Position numbers and translations under genes: made by a program
DNA from: Allacma fusca
Lineage: Eukaryota > Arthropoda > Collembola > Symphypleona > Sminthuridae
DNA: 64,000 nt
NCBI GenBank assembly: GCA_947179485.1
Contig: OX359246.1
Location: 26,598,001-26,662,000 of the forward strand
Direction: 5' to 3'
The notes under the pieces: model-generated
Told to the model about the DNA's origin: nothing
The model's input: the letters and a program-made list of their open reading frames with translations, nothing else
Databases searched by the model: none
Shown here: positions 36,330 to 48,300 of the stretch, piece by piece
Numbering within the stretch: position 1 is the first letter of the stretch
Layout: each line of letters begins with the position of its first letter

Positions 36330-37873
36330 ACTACCTTTCTGATACTCCTGGAACCGGAACTGTACTTAATGCGATCTGCAGCATGCTGGAGAAATGTCAT
36401 CACCGCCTTCCTAATATCAGCGTCAGTCGCAGTTGCAGTAACTGGACTTCTTCGCACAGCATCTACAAAACAATAAATTAATGAAATGTGCAACTATTAA
36501 TATATATTACATACATGATGACATGATTATGACGACGAAGCATTTCACATTTCCAGTTAATTTCGGAACCGCAGAAAGGCTTCTTAGCAGCTGTGCCAAA
36601 GTAGGTAAAATTCGTACAGACTTCATCAGTCATCAGTTTTCGAATTATGCTGTTTATTCGTTCCACTAATCTTTTACCTCCAGTTAGATCCAAGTGCGCG
36701 ACCTTACAATTTAAAATGCTTGATATAATTAAGGTAAATATTAAAAATATCCTTCAAAAACTAAAACTGAAATTCTAACCATAGATTGTTTGAATTTTAA
36801 ATCCTGGCTCAACTGTGTGAAGGGGAAGTCCAAAATTATTAGGAAGGGGTTCTGTAATTATTGCTGATGGCATACTCGGCAAGGTAACCATGTTACAGAT
36901 CAAAGTCTTCATCTCCTCAATCGATGTTGTCAGTGCATCATGATTATTTCTTGCAATAGCAAAGTTTCGAACAACTAATGCCTTCAGATCTAAACAACAA
37001 AATTTCAGTTTTCATTAATGGAGAGTACGTAGTAGTACATGATACTATCAACAATTTACCAAGTACCTTTAATACTTCACGTAAAGTTAGATCACCATTA
37101 GAACCTTACAAATTTACGTCACGTAATTTGTGATTGGTTGTTGATACTCCATAATTTGAACTAGGTGTTTCTGCGCTAATATTGAAGATCTTAGATGATT
37201 TTGGTGCCATTGAATCCCTATCCAATTCTTGATCATTGTCCGATGCATGCGGGTCGGTGCCAAGTGATGTAAATATATACTGATTATCAATTGTTCCTGC
37301 TGAATGTTCCTCAACGCCGGAATTAACATGCAATTCCGGGATTAATGCTGGCTGAGTGTTTCGACGGCTGGATTCAGGAGTGGATGGTAGTTTGAAAATT
37401 TCCTTTGTTGGTAATTTTGCCGTAGGCCCATTGTAACTGGACTTCATTTTTCTACCAGAATCCCCAGAAATTTTCAATGCCGTTTCACTCTGAGACGGAA
37501 TCTCAAAATCTGAGTGTTCGCAGAAATGGGGAATGTTGGAAATAGCCAACTTATAGGTTTCTAAAATAACACTTGGATTTTTAAAAGTAACTTAAGACAA
37601 GAGAAACGAATACATATAGGAATAACATTACTAACACAAAACTAAATTTACCGAACCCATGCATTATTCGGATCGTATATTTTTTCCATGTTTTTTTGTT
37701 TGGAGAATCTGAATCTCTTGCAGCCGCGTAAATGTCTTTTATGTCAGGATATTTCGGCCAGTAACAGAATCGTTTGCCTTCTTCATCTACAATCCACTTC
37801 CTGGCACAGCTTCAACTTCTTGTTTCTTCACAAACGTCACCACAAAGTAGTCATAGTCGGTAATCTCAATCAT
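36330..37873 (-). pseudogene. DUF4806-type accessory gene of the EnSpm-like element, decayed
   Basis: Exon 1 (37873-37652) encodes a YDYFVVTFVKK start, then, after a frameshift near 37785, DEEGKRFCYWPKYPDIKDI. Exon 2 starts at 37560 (GT-AG, phase matches) and covers a low-complexity segment. It has an in-frame TAA near 37108 before SNGDLTLREVLK. Later exons (about 36992-36780, 36722-36530 and 36475-36330) encode NNFGLPLHTVE, IIRKLMTDEVCTNFTYFG and a DAVRRSPVTATATDADI tail. That is the arrangement I know as the DUF4806 family (PLP.NTVE ... LMTDEL...F.W.G). The role in transposition is unknown. Confidence 0.6.
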
Positions 37874-38149
37874 GTATATTTACAAGTATGAAGTACTGGA
37901 AATATAATAAATTTATCATTAAGAGGTAATACGAATGCTTTTTTAGCAATTTTGGACAGTGGATGCACACTTTTGTTCAGCAATTTTAAATCGTTTAAAT
38001 GTATTTGAGCTAATTCGGAATTACAAGGGTGAGTGTAAAATGGAAATAGCTAAACCACTAGAACCAGATCATTTGTCGCAGCAGAGTGTGATACATTGCA
38101 CACTTTGAGCAATGTTTCATCCATCAAAAACAATAACAGTCTCTTTCGA

Positions 38150-39902
38150 TTCATTTTATTTCAAATCCTTGCACAAACACATTGACAAAATGTGGGGGCT
38201 GAGTTCCTGGAAATGTATCTAGGCCGTGTTTGGATTTGATCTGATAATTATTTTGCTGGGATTCTTCAATACCCTCAGCTTTCAAAATTCGTCTGTGAAT
38301 TTGTTGGAGCAATGCATTTGGTTTTTGAATTAATCTTTTTAACTGACCAAGTTTGTTTTCAAATTTAAACGCTGAAAATCAATCGAGTGTTCCAAAATTT
38401 CGTGCGTCTTCTACGATGTGCAAAAGCCCGTGTACATTGTATGTACATTGTAGGTATCCGTACAACGTTTGAAAGGTTTTTACAAAGTACTTCAGAAGTG
38501 ATTCCGTATAATCTGAATATCTTGATATTAAACTGGCACCGCATAAAGCACTGATTGCGAAGTGCATACATAGAAAATGTTCGTAATGATCTTTTTTGAG
38601 AACATTTTTTAAAACCACGGGCCCGATATAGAGTAAACATGTACGTAACTCGGTCGCTTTCCATCGATCTAACTCACGTAAATACCTTGATTTTCTGTTA
38701 CAATCGGATGGTTGAAACAATGCACACTTCCGCAAATGATCCGACACTTGTTCTACTTGAGCTGAACTGATCCTGAACGACGAAACAGGTCCTTTTGTCC
38801 ATAAATGTAACAATTTACGGGTCACTCCCAAACATATTAAATGCATGTATTCATATGGAAATGCAGTAATTAAATCGATGGGAAGTTGAGTCAATGGGGA
38901 AATTTCATTGTGATGGTTCGAATCATCCTGGTCTCTGAAGCTTACATTAGATCGAGGAGCACATTCAGTTTCTTTAAAAACAACCTTTTGTTCCCACGAA
39001 CCTCGAATACAGCACTTTTTGCAGGAACTGTAACCACTGTGACTTTTACTACTTTTCAAATAAGCTCTTGCCGGAGCATTGCAGACAAAGCATTGCAATT
39101 TAATTTTCGTTTAGCTTGAAATCATTATTAAGGACATCCAAAAGGTCATTAAGGAACGGTTGAAGATATTCTTCCAAATTCTGGGGTTTGGATTTGCCTA
39201 AATAAATTCCGATGGTAAAAACATTTTCATTTTTAAAATTAACAAGATTTCCCAAAATAGGCCAAAATAGATCAGATGAGCTTTTAAAAATTGGATTCCC
39301 ATCGACATTAATTTGAAGAAACAAAGTGGATGGAATGTTGCTACTGTTCTCCAGTAAAGTTTTTAAACAATGGCGTAGGCCAAAATGAACATATTTACCA
39401 GGTTTTACTTCACTTACAACTGTCTTCTTAGGAGTCTGCAATAAAGTCCGAGAATCTTTTGGAAGATTTTTTGGAAAGCACGAATGAGTTCGCAAGGTGG
39501 ACAATAATTCCGACAATGCAGAATGAGATATTTTATGTTTGACGCTCCAATTTTTTAAAACATCTGGCCAAGAGTAGTCATTTTCGTTTCTTGAGATATC
39601 ATTAGAATCACTTGTGTGTTATTCACAATGCTGCTTCTACAGGATCCGTCACTATGATAATCAGACTCACAATCAGAGTTCACATCATGTAAATTAATGT
39701 CGATTCTTTCAGAAAATTCTGGTGTACTACCTGCAACTATGTTTGCACTGCTATTTTGGTGTATTTTTGTTGCTTTAAAACTAACGTTCCGACCTTGAAA
39801 ACCTGTACTTTTGCCTAATTTGCTATATAACTGTGATTTCACATACTTGGAAATTATCCTACGTTTATGTCTACTTGAATATGAATCCTTTATTTTTAAC
39901 AT
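38150..39902 (-). pseudogene. tnp2/EnSpm-like transposase, broken by frameshifts and a stop
   Basis: Three frame segments run in order. The range 39902-39555 is the N-terminal region. The range 39516-39100 contains LFLQINVDGNPIFKSSSDLF and IGIYLGKSKP, a transposase catalytic-domain start. The range 39098-38379 contains CFVCNAPARAYLK, the SPLTQLPIDL and YEYMHLICLGVTRKLL blocks, and LDRWKATELRTCLLYIGPVV. One-base shifts occur near 39590 and 39105, both next to an ACGAAAAT word. A TGA near 38376 precedes a still-readable C-terminal part (FKFENKLGQLKRLI). The blocks match the family that includes plant tnp2/EnSpm transposases. It is inactive. Confidence 0.75.
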
Positions 39903-40346
39903 TGTTTTATTTATTTAGTGCAATAATTATTATAAATACTTACCTATACAACAAATTGAAATCTCCAGAGTCACGGGTTTGGTTACTGCAATTCGGACTG
40001 GCACAACCATGCCGTTCCGAAGTAAACTTGTGGAGTTAACTCACAATGGTCTCGCGCCCTAAATTTAGCTTGCGCATTGGATCATTTCATTATTGTTCGG
40101 AAAAACTGAAGGCATTCCAAGGTGGTTCACTTGGATGACAAGAATCAGAATATATTTTCTCAAATCATATTATCTCCTAATTCAAAGTATTTTACGAGCT
40201 ATTTTAGAGCAGCCACCTAAATTCAACGTTTTGCTGAAATTCGTAAGATTTCAGAATCAAAACATTTCATTGATATGAAGTGATTGTCAATTTTAAGGAT
40301 TCGTCAGGATATCATTATGATGTTCGGTGCTAGCTGGGATGTGGAC

Positions 40347-41433
40347 CAGGGTGCCTAGCAAAGCTTGGCAAAGTATTCGCATACCTTAAAACCTACATAT
40401 TTTTACATTCTTATGTACAACCTACATTTTAGCCTACATAAATCACTCCCGAGGGTTGACCCTACCTATAACCAACATACATACATCACTCCCTAGATTT
40501 GTCACTATGTACAACCTACATACATCACTCCCTAGATTTGTCACTATGTACAACCTACATACATCACTCCCTAGATTTGTCACTATGTACAACCTACATA
40601 CATCACTCCCTAGATTTGTCACTATGTACAACCTACATACATCACTCCCTAGATTTGTCACTATGTACAACCTACATACATCACTCCCTAGATTTGTCAC
40701 TATGTACAACCTACATACATCACTCCCTAGATTTGTCACTATGTACAACCTACATACATCACTCCCGAGATCTGTCCCTACCTACAACCAACATACCTCT
40801 TTGTCGTAATTGAATCATACCTGCAAAAACTAAAATGAAATTATGCATGCATAAATTGAAGTTATTTACAATGCTCTTAATGTAAAACTAAACAATGCAT
40901 ACATAGTTGGTAATGAAAATGCTTGTTCAAGTCACATTTTTTAAATTTACCTTCCAAAGTTTCAGATATTGTTTCAACAAGGTTTTGTGCGCTACTTATT
41001 AAAAATCAATTTATGTTGCTCTTATTTCGAAGATTGCATTAACGGACAGTTTAGACAATAGATTTATTGACTGATTCTCATGTTGAATCAACTTTTCACT
41101 TTGCACTTTATTTTGAAGGGGATAGACTTACTGCAAAAGTGCAAACGAATTGAAATCGTTTGCACTCCAGCCCGTAAACAAAAGTAAAAAAACGTGTGAA
41201 AGAAAATCTAGATGGGGCTTTTATTCAGCGCTTTGGAATACGCAAGATTCGAACATACATACGTAGTGTAGATACGTACTGATTATTCCCAGCATACATA
41301 TATTGCATATGTTTCCCTCGAAATAAGCAGCCTACATACAAATGCCTACAATATGTGAAAATTTGAGCATAGCCTACAATTTTGCCTACTTGTAGGCATA
41401 CATGTAGGGTATTCGCCCAGCTTTGGTGCCCAG
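40347..41433. mobile_element. putative element carrying AACCTACATACAT arrays
   Basis: The left border CAGGGTGCCTAGCAAAGCTTGG and the reverse complement of the right border (CTGGGCACCAAAGCTGGGC) are imperfectly inverted. CCTACAT/ATGTAGG words fill both ends in opposite orientations (40390-40800 and 41260-41405). The host phrase GTGGACC just left of it continues as TATGATCTCA at 22585, so something entered here. I did not find an 8-bp target duplication. Confidence 0.45.
40479..40795. repeat. 39-bp tandem repeat, about seven to eight copies
   Basis: The unit (TAGATTTGTCACTATGTACA followed by ACCTACATACATCACTCCC) repeats almost perfectly from about 40479 to 40765 and decays at both sides. Because 39 is a multiple of three, long ORFs appear in several frames (peptide period 13). 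They lack any other gene signal. It lies within the arrays of the 40347-41433 element. Confidence 0.9.
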
Positions 41434-42579
41434 ATTACTGAATTCTCAAATCGGGACTTCTAACTAATTGTAAGTTCAAAAACAATCACAAATCAGATAC
41501 GCTTTTGTTCAATCTAACTACTTGTATTTGGCTTGTATAGGCAGAAGAAAACTTGTTGAATCTAGTTTGAGAATTTTGAATAAGCTCCAAAAGAGTATCT
41601 TTAAGCACGATGAAAACAATTAGTTTTTTTAGTTTCTTGCATCTTATTCTATCGAAAATTAACACTCTTGAGATATTATTTCATTCGACTTCAAAGATTT
41701 AAATTTTAAAAATTTATACACATTTTAATTCTGGTGGGTACAATATTGTTGAAATTTTTCTCGGAGGTACAAAATTAATTTCGCGGAATATCTGAGTAAA
41801 TAAATATCGCTGCAAATTTTCAAAATAGTTTGCAAAATTTTGAATATGTAGGATAATAGGCAAAAAAGTAAGAAAATTTAAAAAACAGTATTAGATTTTT
41901 TACATTTGATTGGCATGACTACGCTGATTTACCGCATTCTAATTATTTCGCCAAAATTATTCAATTATTCCGCGGACACATTTATTCTGTACCACCTTTC
42001 AAGAATAAATGCAAAGATTTCCCACCAGATTGAAAATGTTTATCATTTTATGAAAACATTTTTTTGAAAATCGCATGTGAATTTTCGAAAAAAATTAAAA
42101 TTACTCAAATGCACCAAGAAGGAATGTCTTCCATGCTTGAATCCCGAAAACGGAACCGAAATCGGTTGCATCGTTCTCGAGATATTTTGTTTTCCCCAAA
42201 CAATCCTAAAATTACTCATATGTTGGATATTATACACGTATGGGATCAACTTTCACCATAAACCGTGTTCTATTTGTGCCCTGCACTTGTTTACAAAAAA
42301 TTAGTGTATTTCAATGACATATGGACATTACCTTATAGGCTTCCTGTGAATCAACTGCAGATATAATAAACTGTTAATGGTAATTGGAAGTCCACACTAT
42401 AGAACTGTTCCGCACAACTGCGGTGTCGACTATTACAAAATTACGTTGTTCAAATTTAAACTATTAAAGCAAGCTAGGACAGCCTGTAGGTTCATATGTA
42501 TATATAGTTTCTATTAGTATTATGATGGACTTTATGATGAATAATCACAAATTTCAAATACTCCAAAATGTTACAAAGT
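41434..42579. other. AT-rich stretch left of the Polinton, no gene
   Basis: I see no exon, RNA gene or recognisable repeat apart from ordinary AT-rich sequence. Overlapping ORFs at 42043-42304 on both strands show no motif or splice structure. Confidence 0.4.
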
Positions 42580-42585
42580 GATATT
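42580..42585. repeat. left 6-bp target site duplication of the Polinton (gatatt)
   Basis: Identical to 57820-57825 directly after the right terminus. Confidence 0.9.
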
Positions 42586-42953
42586 AGTAGTAGGATTTAT
42601 GGGGGCTTTTTTACTTTTCCTGCCCTCCGGCGTTTTTCCCTCGAGTGTATATGTATGTGTGTGTGTTGTGTGTAGATATATGTATGTATATATGACTATA
42701 TATGTGTATATATATATGTGTGTGTGTGTATATATGTGTGTGTGTATATATGTGTGTGTGTGTATATATGTGTGTGTGTGTGCAAGGAGAGAGACGCGAG
42801 TGCGTGGAGGTGAGGGTTATAAGTTCGGAGAGGTTCGGAGATGGTTCGGGGAGTAGTACGGACGGTTGAAAATGTGACATGTGCGTGGATGTGGCGGGGT
42901 TGGAGTTCGGCGAGTTGTGCATAGAGTTCGTGAGGGTCGCTGTGAGGATCATT
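42586..42953 (+). repeat. Polinton left terminal inverted repeat (368 bp)
   Basis: This is the reverse complement of 57456-57819, ending at GAGGATCATT. It contains a (TG)n/TATATGTGTGTG microsatellite at about 42650-42782, which differs in length between the two ends, followed by a GC-richer block (GGAGAGAGACGCGAGTGCG...). In the reverse-complement reading it carries open frames, but these are not genes. Confidence 0.93.
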
Positions 42954-43215
42954 TCTCTTGCACATCTCCGACACATCTCTTGCACATCTCTTGCACATCT
43001 CTTGCACATCTCTTGCACATCTCTTGCACATCTCTTGCACATCTCTTGCACATCTCTTGCACATCTCTTGTACATCTCTTGCACATCTCTTGTACATCTC
43101 TTGCACATCTCTTGCACATCTCTTGCACATCTCTTGCACATCTCTTGCACATCTCTTGCACATCTCCGGCACATCTCCGGCACATCTCTTGCACATCTCT
43201 TGCACATCTCTTGCA
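42954..43215. repeat. 11-bp minisatellite (CACATCTCTTG), about 24 copies, just inside the left TIR
   Basis: The unit CACATCTCTTG repeats with few variants (CACATCTCCGG, CACATCTCCGA, TACATCTCTTG). It starts exactly where TIR homology ends and has no counterpart at the right end. A period of 11 is not a multiple of three, so each reading frame cycles through an 11-residue period, and long ORFs of MCKRCARDVQE type appear in all frames. These are artefacts. Confidence 0.95.
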
Positions 43216-43693
43216 CTTCACTTCGTCTACTTGATTCAGGATTATATACATTTGAAACATCTTACTTGGAAATATCGACAGTCTCAAGCCCTAGAACCCG
43301 TGTAGTTGATAGATTTATAAAATGTTTCTATGTTGAGTCATGTATTTGTTATGAAATTTTGCATGTAATAAAATATTTTGTGGGAACAAATATCACCGAG
43401 TATGTCTGTATGCTCGAAATAATTTTTAATCGTCGTTACTATCGTTTTTATTTTCGAATCAAACATTTTTTTTATTAACATAGAAAATAGTTATTTTTAC
43501 AAACACGTGAAATGTTGAACACAGAAAATGTTTTCTATACCGACCCGGTTGAATATTAAATAACGATTTTAGAAACATCAAGAAGAAATTCAAACATTTA
43601 CTACATACATATACCATACTTGAAATTGATCAGTACAGCTATCCCATTGTAATAGAGTTGTGGTGCGGGTCGGTACAATTGAGAGAAATACAA
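43216..43693. other. Polinton left subterminal non-coding region
   Basis: AT-rich sequence downstream of the left-end gene. A TTTATT near 43467 would be an AATAAA for minus-strand transcripts. No ORF here is supported. Confidence 0.4.
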
Positions 43694-44793
43694 TTACTCC
43701 TTGGATGGGTCGGATGTTGTGCTGCTCTCCGTCCCCTCCCGCACGTGTCCGTCCTTCCGCATAAACGCTAGATTGGGGCGAAGTGCGACATGTAAATCAA
43801 TGCTGTCCTTTCGATTCTCCATTATGAAAGCTTCCAGGTTTGCACATGCAGACATGGAGAAAGTCAAGACCGGTCCAGGCCACCTAAAATAAAAAGAACA
43901 AAAATAATTTTCATATTATATTTTATATTAAAGTTTACAACTGCATGAAAAATATAAAGAATCACATTCTGTCTATAAAAAAATATTCCAATTGCAACTT
44001 CTTACCCTTTCAATTTTTCGCTGGTCTCGACCGGTACGGGAGTATTGATCAACACCTCGGGCAAGCCGATTGTCTTGTTGAGCAAAACACTTGCCTTAAT
44101 GTTACCCAAATCCAAATCGGGTTGAGCCCAAAATTCCAGGCGGTTTTCATCCTTGTAAGAATAAGTGCGATCATCCTTCCCTCGGAGGAAAGGGATGACT
44201 GGAATCTCATCCAAACTCTTGGAGATTTTATTTTCAGTCATCTCTGCATACTGATCCAATATCATGCTGAGAAAAGTGGCAATTTTTAATCCCTGGTACG
44301 GACTAAACTTTACAACAGTGGGCTTCCCGGAAATTGTTGGTTTTCCAAGGTAGAAAAATTCACAACGGTGTACTGGATTGTGAGCCAGTCTACCTGAGAT
44401 GTCGTCATCAATCTGCATAGGAAAACAAAATAATTTTGTTTGCTTCATCAGAATGTCCCACATATGACAAAAGAAAAGTTATATGAACCAAACCTGAATT
44501 TAAAAAACTTATAATTTCAAAGTACTCACCATTATGCATTCGGGCGTTTCAAAGAAACTCCAGTTGTTGCAAAGATCCAATGAGGCTAGTTTCTTGGCAT
44601 TCCGAGCATAGGGGTCATACTTTTGCAAATTCACACGAGATCGAATTCCACGAGCTATTTTTATTGGTAATTCAATATTTAAATTAGGCACCAAATAAGC
44701 TTTGTTTCCCTTGAATTGTACAATGTAAAATCACGACTGGGCTTATTATTAGGAAAGATCTCAAATAAAAAATGGGTTCAACTTACCTGCCAT
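43694..44793 (-). CDS. Polinton left-end gene, unrecognised, spliced, with a probable frameshift near its start
   Basis: Three supported exons. Exon A ends at 44530 (open from about 44730; ends ETPECIM, donor GTGAGT). Exon B is 44412-44006 (acceptor CCTATGCAG, donor GTAAGA) and contains HNPVHRCEFFYLGKPT and LEFWAQPDLDLGNIKASV. Exon C is 43883-43694 (acceptor TTTTAG; ends SDPSKE). Introns are 117 and 122 nt and the phases agree. A start exon is likely at 44793-44787 (ATGGCAG before a perfect GTAAGT donor), with an acceptor CCCAG at 44737. Joining it needs a 1-nt frame correction and avoidance of a TGA, so either the gene is broken here or the true start differs. I do not recognise the family; there is no TM segment or known motif. 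Confidence 0.55.
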
Positions 44794-45295
44794 TGTAGTG
44801 AACTGAAATCCCTTGAGAAACTTTGCGCTTGCAAGCAAGAAGTGGCTATATGTTTGTGTGAGATTGCTTAGGACACCGTGTGTGTGTGTGTGTGCGTACG
44901 AATGAGGTTGACTGGATGAGAGTAAGAAGACGATTGAAGGGGAAATTCCCTCCTTTGCTTTTTATGACGCTGTGAGAGTGCGGTAATCGATCCAAAAAAT
45001 TCGTTCGCGGTCACGCTGCTAAATATTTTCCCTCCAAAAATATTTTTCTCGCATTGTGGAGTTTGGAGGAAAGGCGTGCAGTACATTTTTAAGCTGAAAT
45101 GGCATTTGCATCCTCGATAATTACTTTGCTGTAGACGCTATTCTCACCCCATTTTCCTCCGTCACTACACTACAAAAATATGAGGAAAATCGGTTGATGG
45201 AATTACAAAGCCAGGTTTTGAATTATTGACATTGGATGAAAACTAATAAAATTTGAAAAAACAATGCTGATATTTACACAATATTTACAGTTATT
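44794..45295. other. spacer between the left-end gene and the polymerase, no gene
   Basis: A (TG)n tract sits at about 44877-44896. This is the most likely place for the promoter of the minus-strand left-end gene, but I see no clear motif. An ORF at 44868-45086 lacks any supporting feature. Confidence 0.35.
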
Positions 45296-45301
45296 TTTAT
45301 T
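45296..45301 (-). terminator. polyadenylation signal AATAAA of the polymerase gene
   Basis: TTTATT on the plus strand, six bases downstream of the polymerase stop (45308) in the sense of transcription. Confidence 0.5.
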
Positions 45302-45307
45302 TCATAA

Positions 45308-48300
45308 TTACATTGGTTTTGACAGTAGTTTATAATGACCAAACGGTAAGGAGTAATTACAATCCTCGCTATCTGGATAACATCTGTACATATCCAGCGC
45401 ATGCATTCCTACCTTATTCATGCATAAAAAATTTAATGTATGGTTAGTAGAACGAATTAAATTTACATCAAGTTTTTTCACAAGATTTGTTTCAACCACA
45501 TCTCTATATGTTTCATGCCCGCAAAAATGTTTAAGTGCACACGCTGGCACACCTTTGTTCTTCATGTCACAGGTTTGATCGTGGAAGAGCAAACTGTACT
45601 GCTTGCTTTTGAGACTGATGACTTCCGAAACGTCCAATGATTCGATTTTAAACTTTCCCGACTCATTTTTGTTCGCATCTCTCAGGTTGGGTATGTGTTG
45701 ATGCAATTTAAATATTTCATGTTTGTGGGAAATCTTACTAAAATCAAAAAAATGCCTATTTTCAACCAGCTCGCTCCAAATTAGTTTTTCATCGCCCAGA
45801 ATTTCACATATAACACTATCCGTATCTGAATAAATTACTGATATACGATCCTTAAAAATACCGACAAGGTTGTCATAATAGCTAGAATAGAAAATTAATT
45901 TAGCTAAATCTAAAACAGACATTCCACACTGAATAAGAGTTGAAAGCATGACTGATTTAGGTTTCAACTTTACAATGCTAACGTTTTCGTTTAAGATGGA
46001 AAAATCGACACACTCGGGATCGGCAAGGTAAGCACGAGCCTTAGCTGCTGATCTACAAAATTTGACTGTAAAAAGATTCTCATTATTTCTGAGTGACATA
46101 CCATAGGTTCCATTATTTATAAGCTTGAGATCAGACCTTTCTGATTCAGTTTTAGCTACTCTGCGTCTTTCAACATTATCCTGTATAAACTTACGTAGGT
46201 AAGCCTTCTCAGTAAATGAAAACCCTGCGTGGATTTTTATTAATTTCATTCCTTTCGGCAAATAGAAAGCAAGTGTTCTGTAATGTACTACATATTCGAG
46301 TCGTGGATAACAGTGAAGCAGCAACTTGGGAATATTAAGGAAAGTGTTTGCACTCACCCTACCCAGACTGTAGAGGATGTCGTGCTGTTGCTTTGACAAC
46401 CACTCGAGTTTCACACATCGCTTTTCCGGGCACAGGGGGAGAGAAGCTGCCTCATTCTGAATACTCTCAGGGTATTCCAAGTCAACCTTTACAATGTAGC
46501 CTTTGGAATTGTCAGGGCTGAGTAGCTTCTCGTCTAACCAATTTATGGCATTGAGAGTGTCCAGAGTCTCCCACTTGTATTCAGAATGAGGATATTTAAA
46601 AGATTGCATTGCATGAGAATTCAAGCTTACAATGTCAAAATAAATTACGACACTTGGGGACTTTTTGGTATTGTATCCTAATTGACTCCTAGGCGTGTTT
46701 GCTCTGGTAATCTTTCGGGTCGCAAAGGACTGTCCTCCTTTTATTCCCGCCTTTACCATATTGTACATATTTATATCTCTAATATATTCTATACTCTCGC
46801 CGGAAGAGTACAGCCAGCATTGCCAACTATAGCTGGAGCATGTACAACAATACGTGGGATCTAAACCGTACAGTTTCATACCATTGAGAACAAAATTTAG
46901 CCAACAAATGCTCAAATGAACAGAATCCAATACACAGTACAACTGTGCATAGGTATTAAAATCCTGAATCTGAAATACTTTGCATATTTTATTTATCATT
47001 GACCATTGTGAGTCAGTGCATGGTTCATGGGTGAGTTCATTGTAAAACTCTTCTCGGTTCGGAATTGGAACACCTGGATTTAATTTTTCTGGCGAGGAGA
47101 GATAACTGTATGGGAACGGAATCTTGGCTAGGAGTAGGCCTTGCCAGGCTAAATCATTGCATTCGTCAAGTTTTGGTCTGACAAGTATTCCTGTGGGAAA
47201 TAAATACCGTTCAGCAACTTGTCGAAGCAGGGAAAAATGAGGAGAATTTTCCAATTGAAGTTTATTCACAAGTTGCGCAAGCGAGCTTGGTTGAAACTGG
47301 CATGAATCTAGAAATCTTAGTTTAACCTTTCTATTACCACATGTCAGCTTGCTCTTATTATATTTGGAACCTCCATAATTAGTATGCAACTTTGGTATGT
47401 ACATATCTCTACCTTCAATGGTCATCTGAACAAATTTCTCTCCTGTTTTTGCAATAACATGTATATTTTCATAATTAAAAAATGTATGGTCGGCGTGCTT
47501 CAAGAGAAGGTGAAAATCGAAATTGCTGCCTCCATGCGCTATTAATGGAAATTCAAATTTGTACCTTATTTTAAGATTACAAGTCTGACAAATAGAGGAG
47601 GCATATAAACCTGTGTCATGATTGTGATTATAACATTTTATGACTAATCTTCCATCCTTTTTGGGCTCTTTTTTGAGTGGTTCAACTGTTTCCGTTTCAC
47701 TGTCGTCACTGGGCGATTCGTATAGCAATTTACCGTCTTCGGAGAACAAGTCAAAATCAAGTTGATGCTCAGAGAAACCTTGCTGTGTTGAAGAAGTGAA
47801 TTCACGCTTGCAATGCTGGCAATGAGTTGCAGCCCGGTGTAATGATTTTTCTTCGTCTGTAGGAATGATCATGTTATTTGTATTCCGTATGCGTTCTAGC
47901 AGAGTCTTTCCCCAGTAGAACGCGCGGGAAAAAAAGTGTTGCACAGGATTCTCTCCACAGTAGTATTCTGTCGTCACTAGCTCCCCGCGGTTCTTTGTGT
48001 TATGTACTACTACAAGAGAATAACTTGCAGGAACAAACTCGTACCTTTTGACAGTAGCAGAGGCTTTTTTCCTCTTCCCACCGTGCTGCTGCTGCTTGTT
48101 CTCACTGTCTGATTGATTTTCTTCCCCCTCCACCGCCAACGGTTTGCTGTAGCATTCAAAATCGAAAGTTGCAAAGTACGGAAAGGGGTGTAGCATTTCA
48201 AGTCTCTTGAATTCCAACGTCTCATCCTCAGGCGGAAACACGTATTCGGTTTTGTTAGCGGAGTTTTCTTCGCCTGGATCAATATTATATGTACATTTGG

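Larger units (their letters stand above)
35697..40338 (-). mobile_element. CACTA/EnSpm-like DNA transposon with DUF4806-type gene and tnp2-like transposase
   Basis: The termini are CCCAGCTAGCACTGAA and, reversed from the right end, CCCAGCTAGCACCGAA (one mismatch). The flanks are AT on both sides. The uninterrupted host sequence GGTAATATGTGGACC near 22571 gives an exact empty site with a 2-bp AT duplication. Subterminal repeats of CATCATAATGATRTC are visible on the left (about 35720-35865) and at the right end. Both genes are on the minus strand and both are broken, so the copy is dead. It lies in the 5' region of P450-3. Confidence 0.85.

Noticed and set aside
40479..40795. CRISPR-like regular repeat
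   Set aside because: The units are directly adjacent with no variable spacers, and the context is animal nuclear DNA.
40443..40813. ORFs of about 100-117 aa in several frames with a 13-residue period
   Set aside because: A 39-bp tandem repeat keeps every frame open; the period, not selection, explains them.
40347..41433. Assignment of this element to hAT with confidence
   Set aside because: The ends are only roughly inverted and the 8-bp flanks (atgtggac and attactga) do not match, so it is left as putative.
42611..43478. Long ORFs on both strands (about 100-200 aa) with MCKRCARDVQE-type repeats
   Set aside because: They are produced by the 11-bp minisatellite, which is open in all frames, and by the TIR microsatellite. 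There is no independent coding signal.
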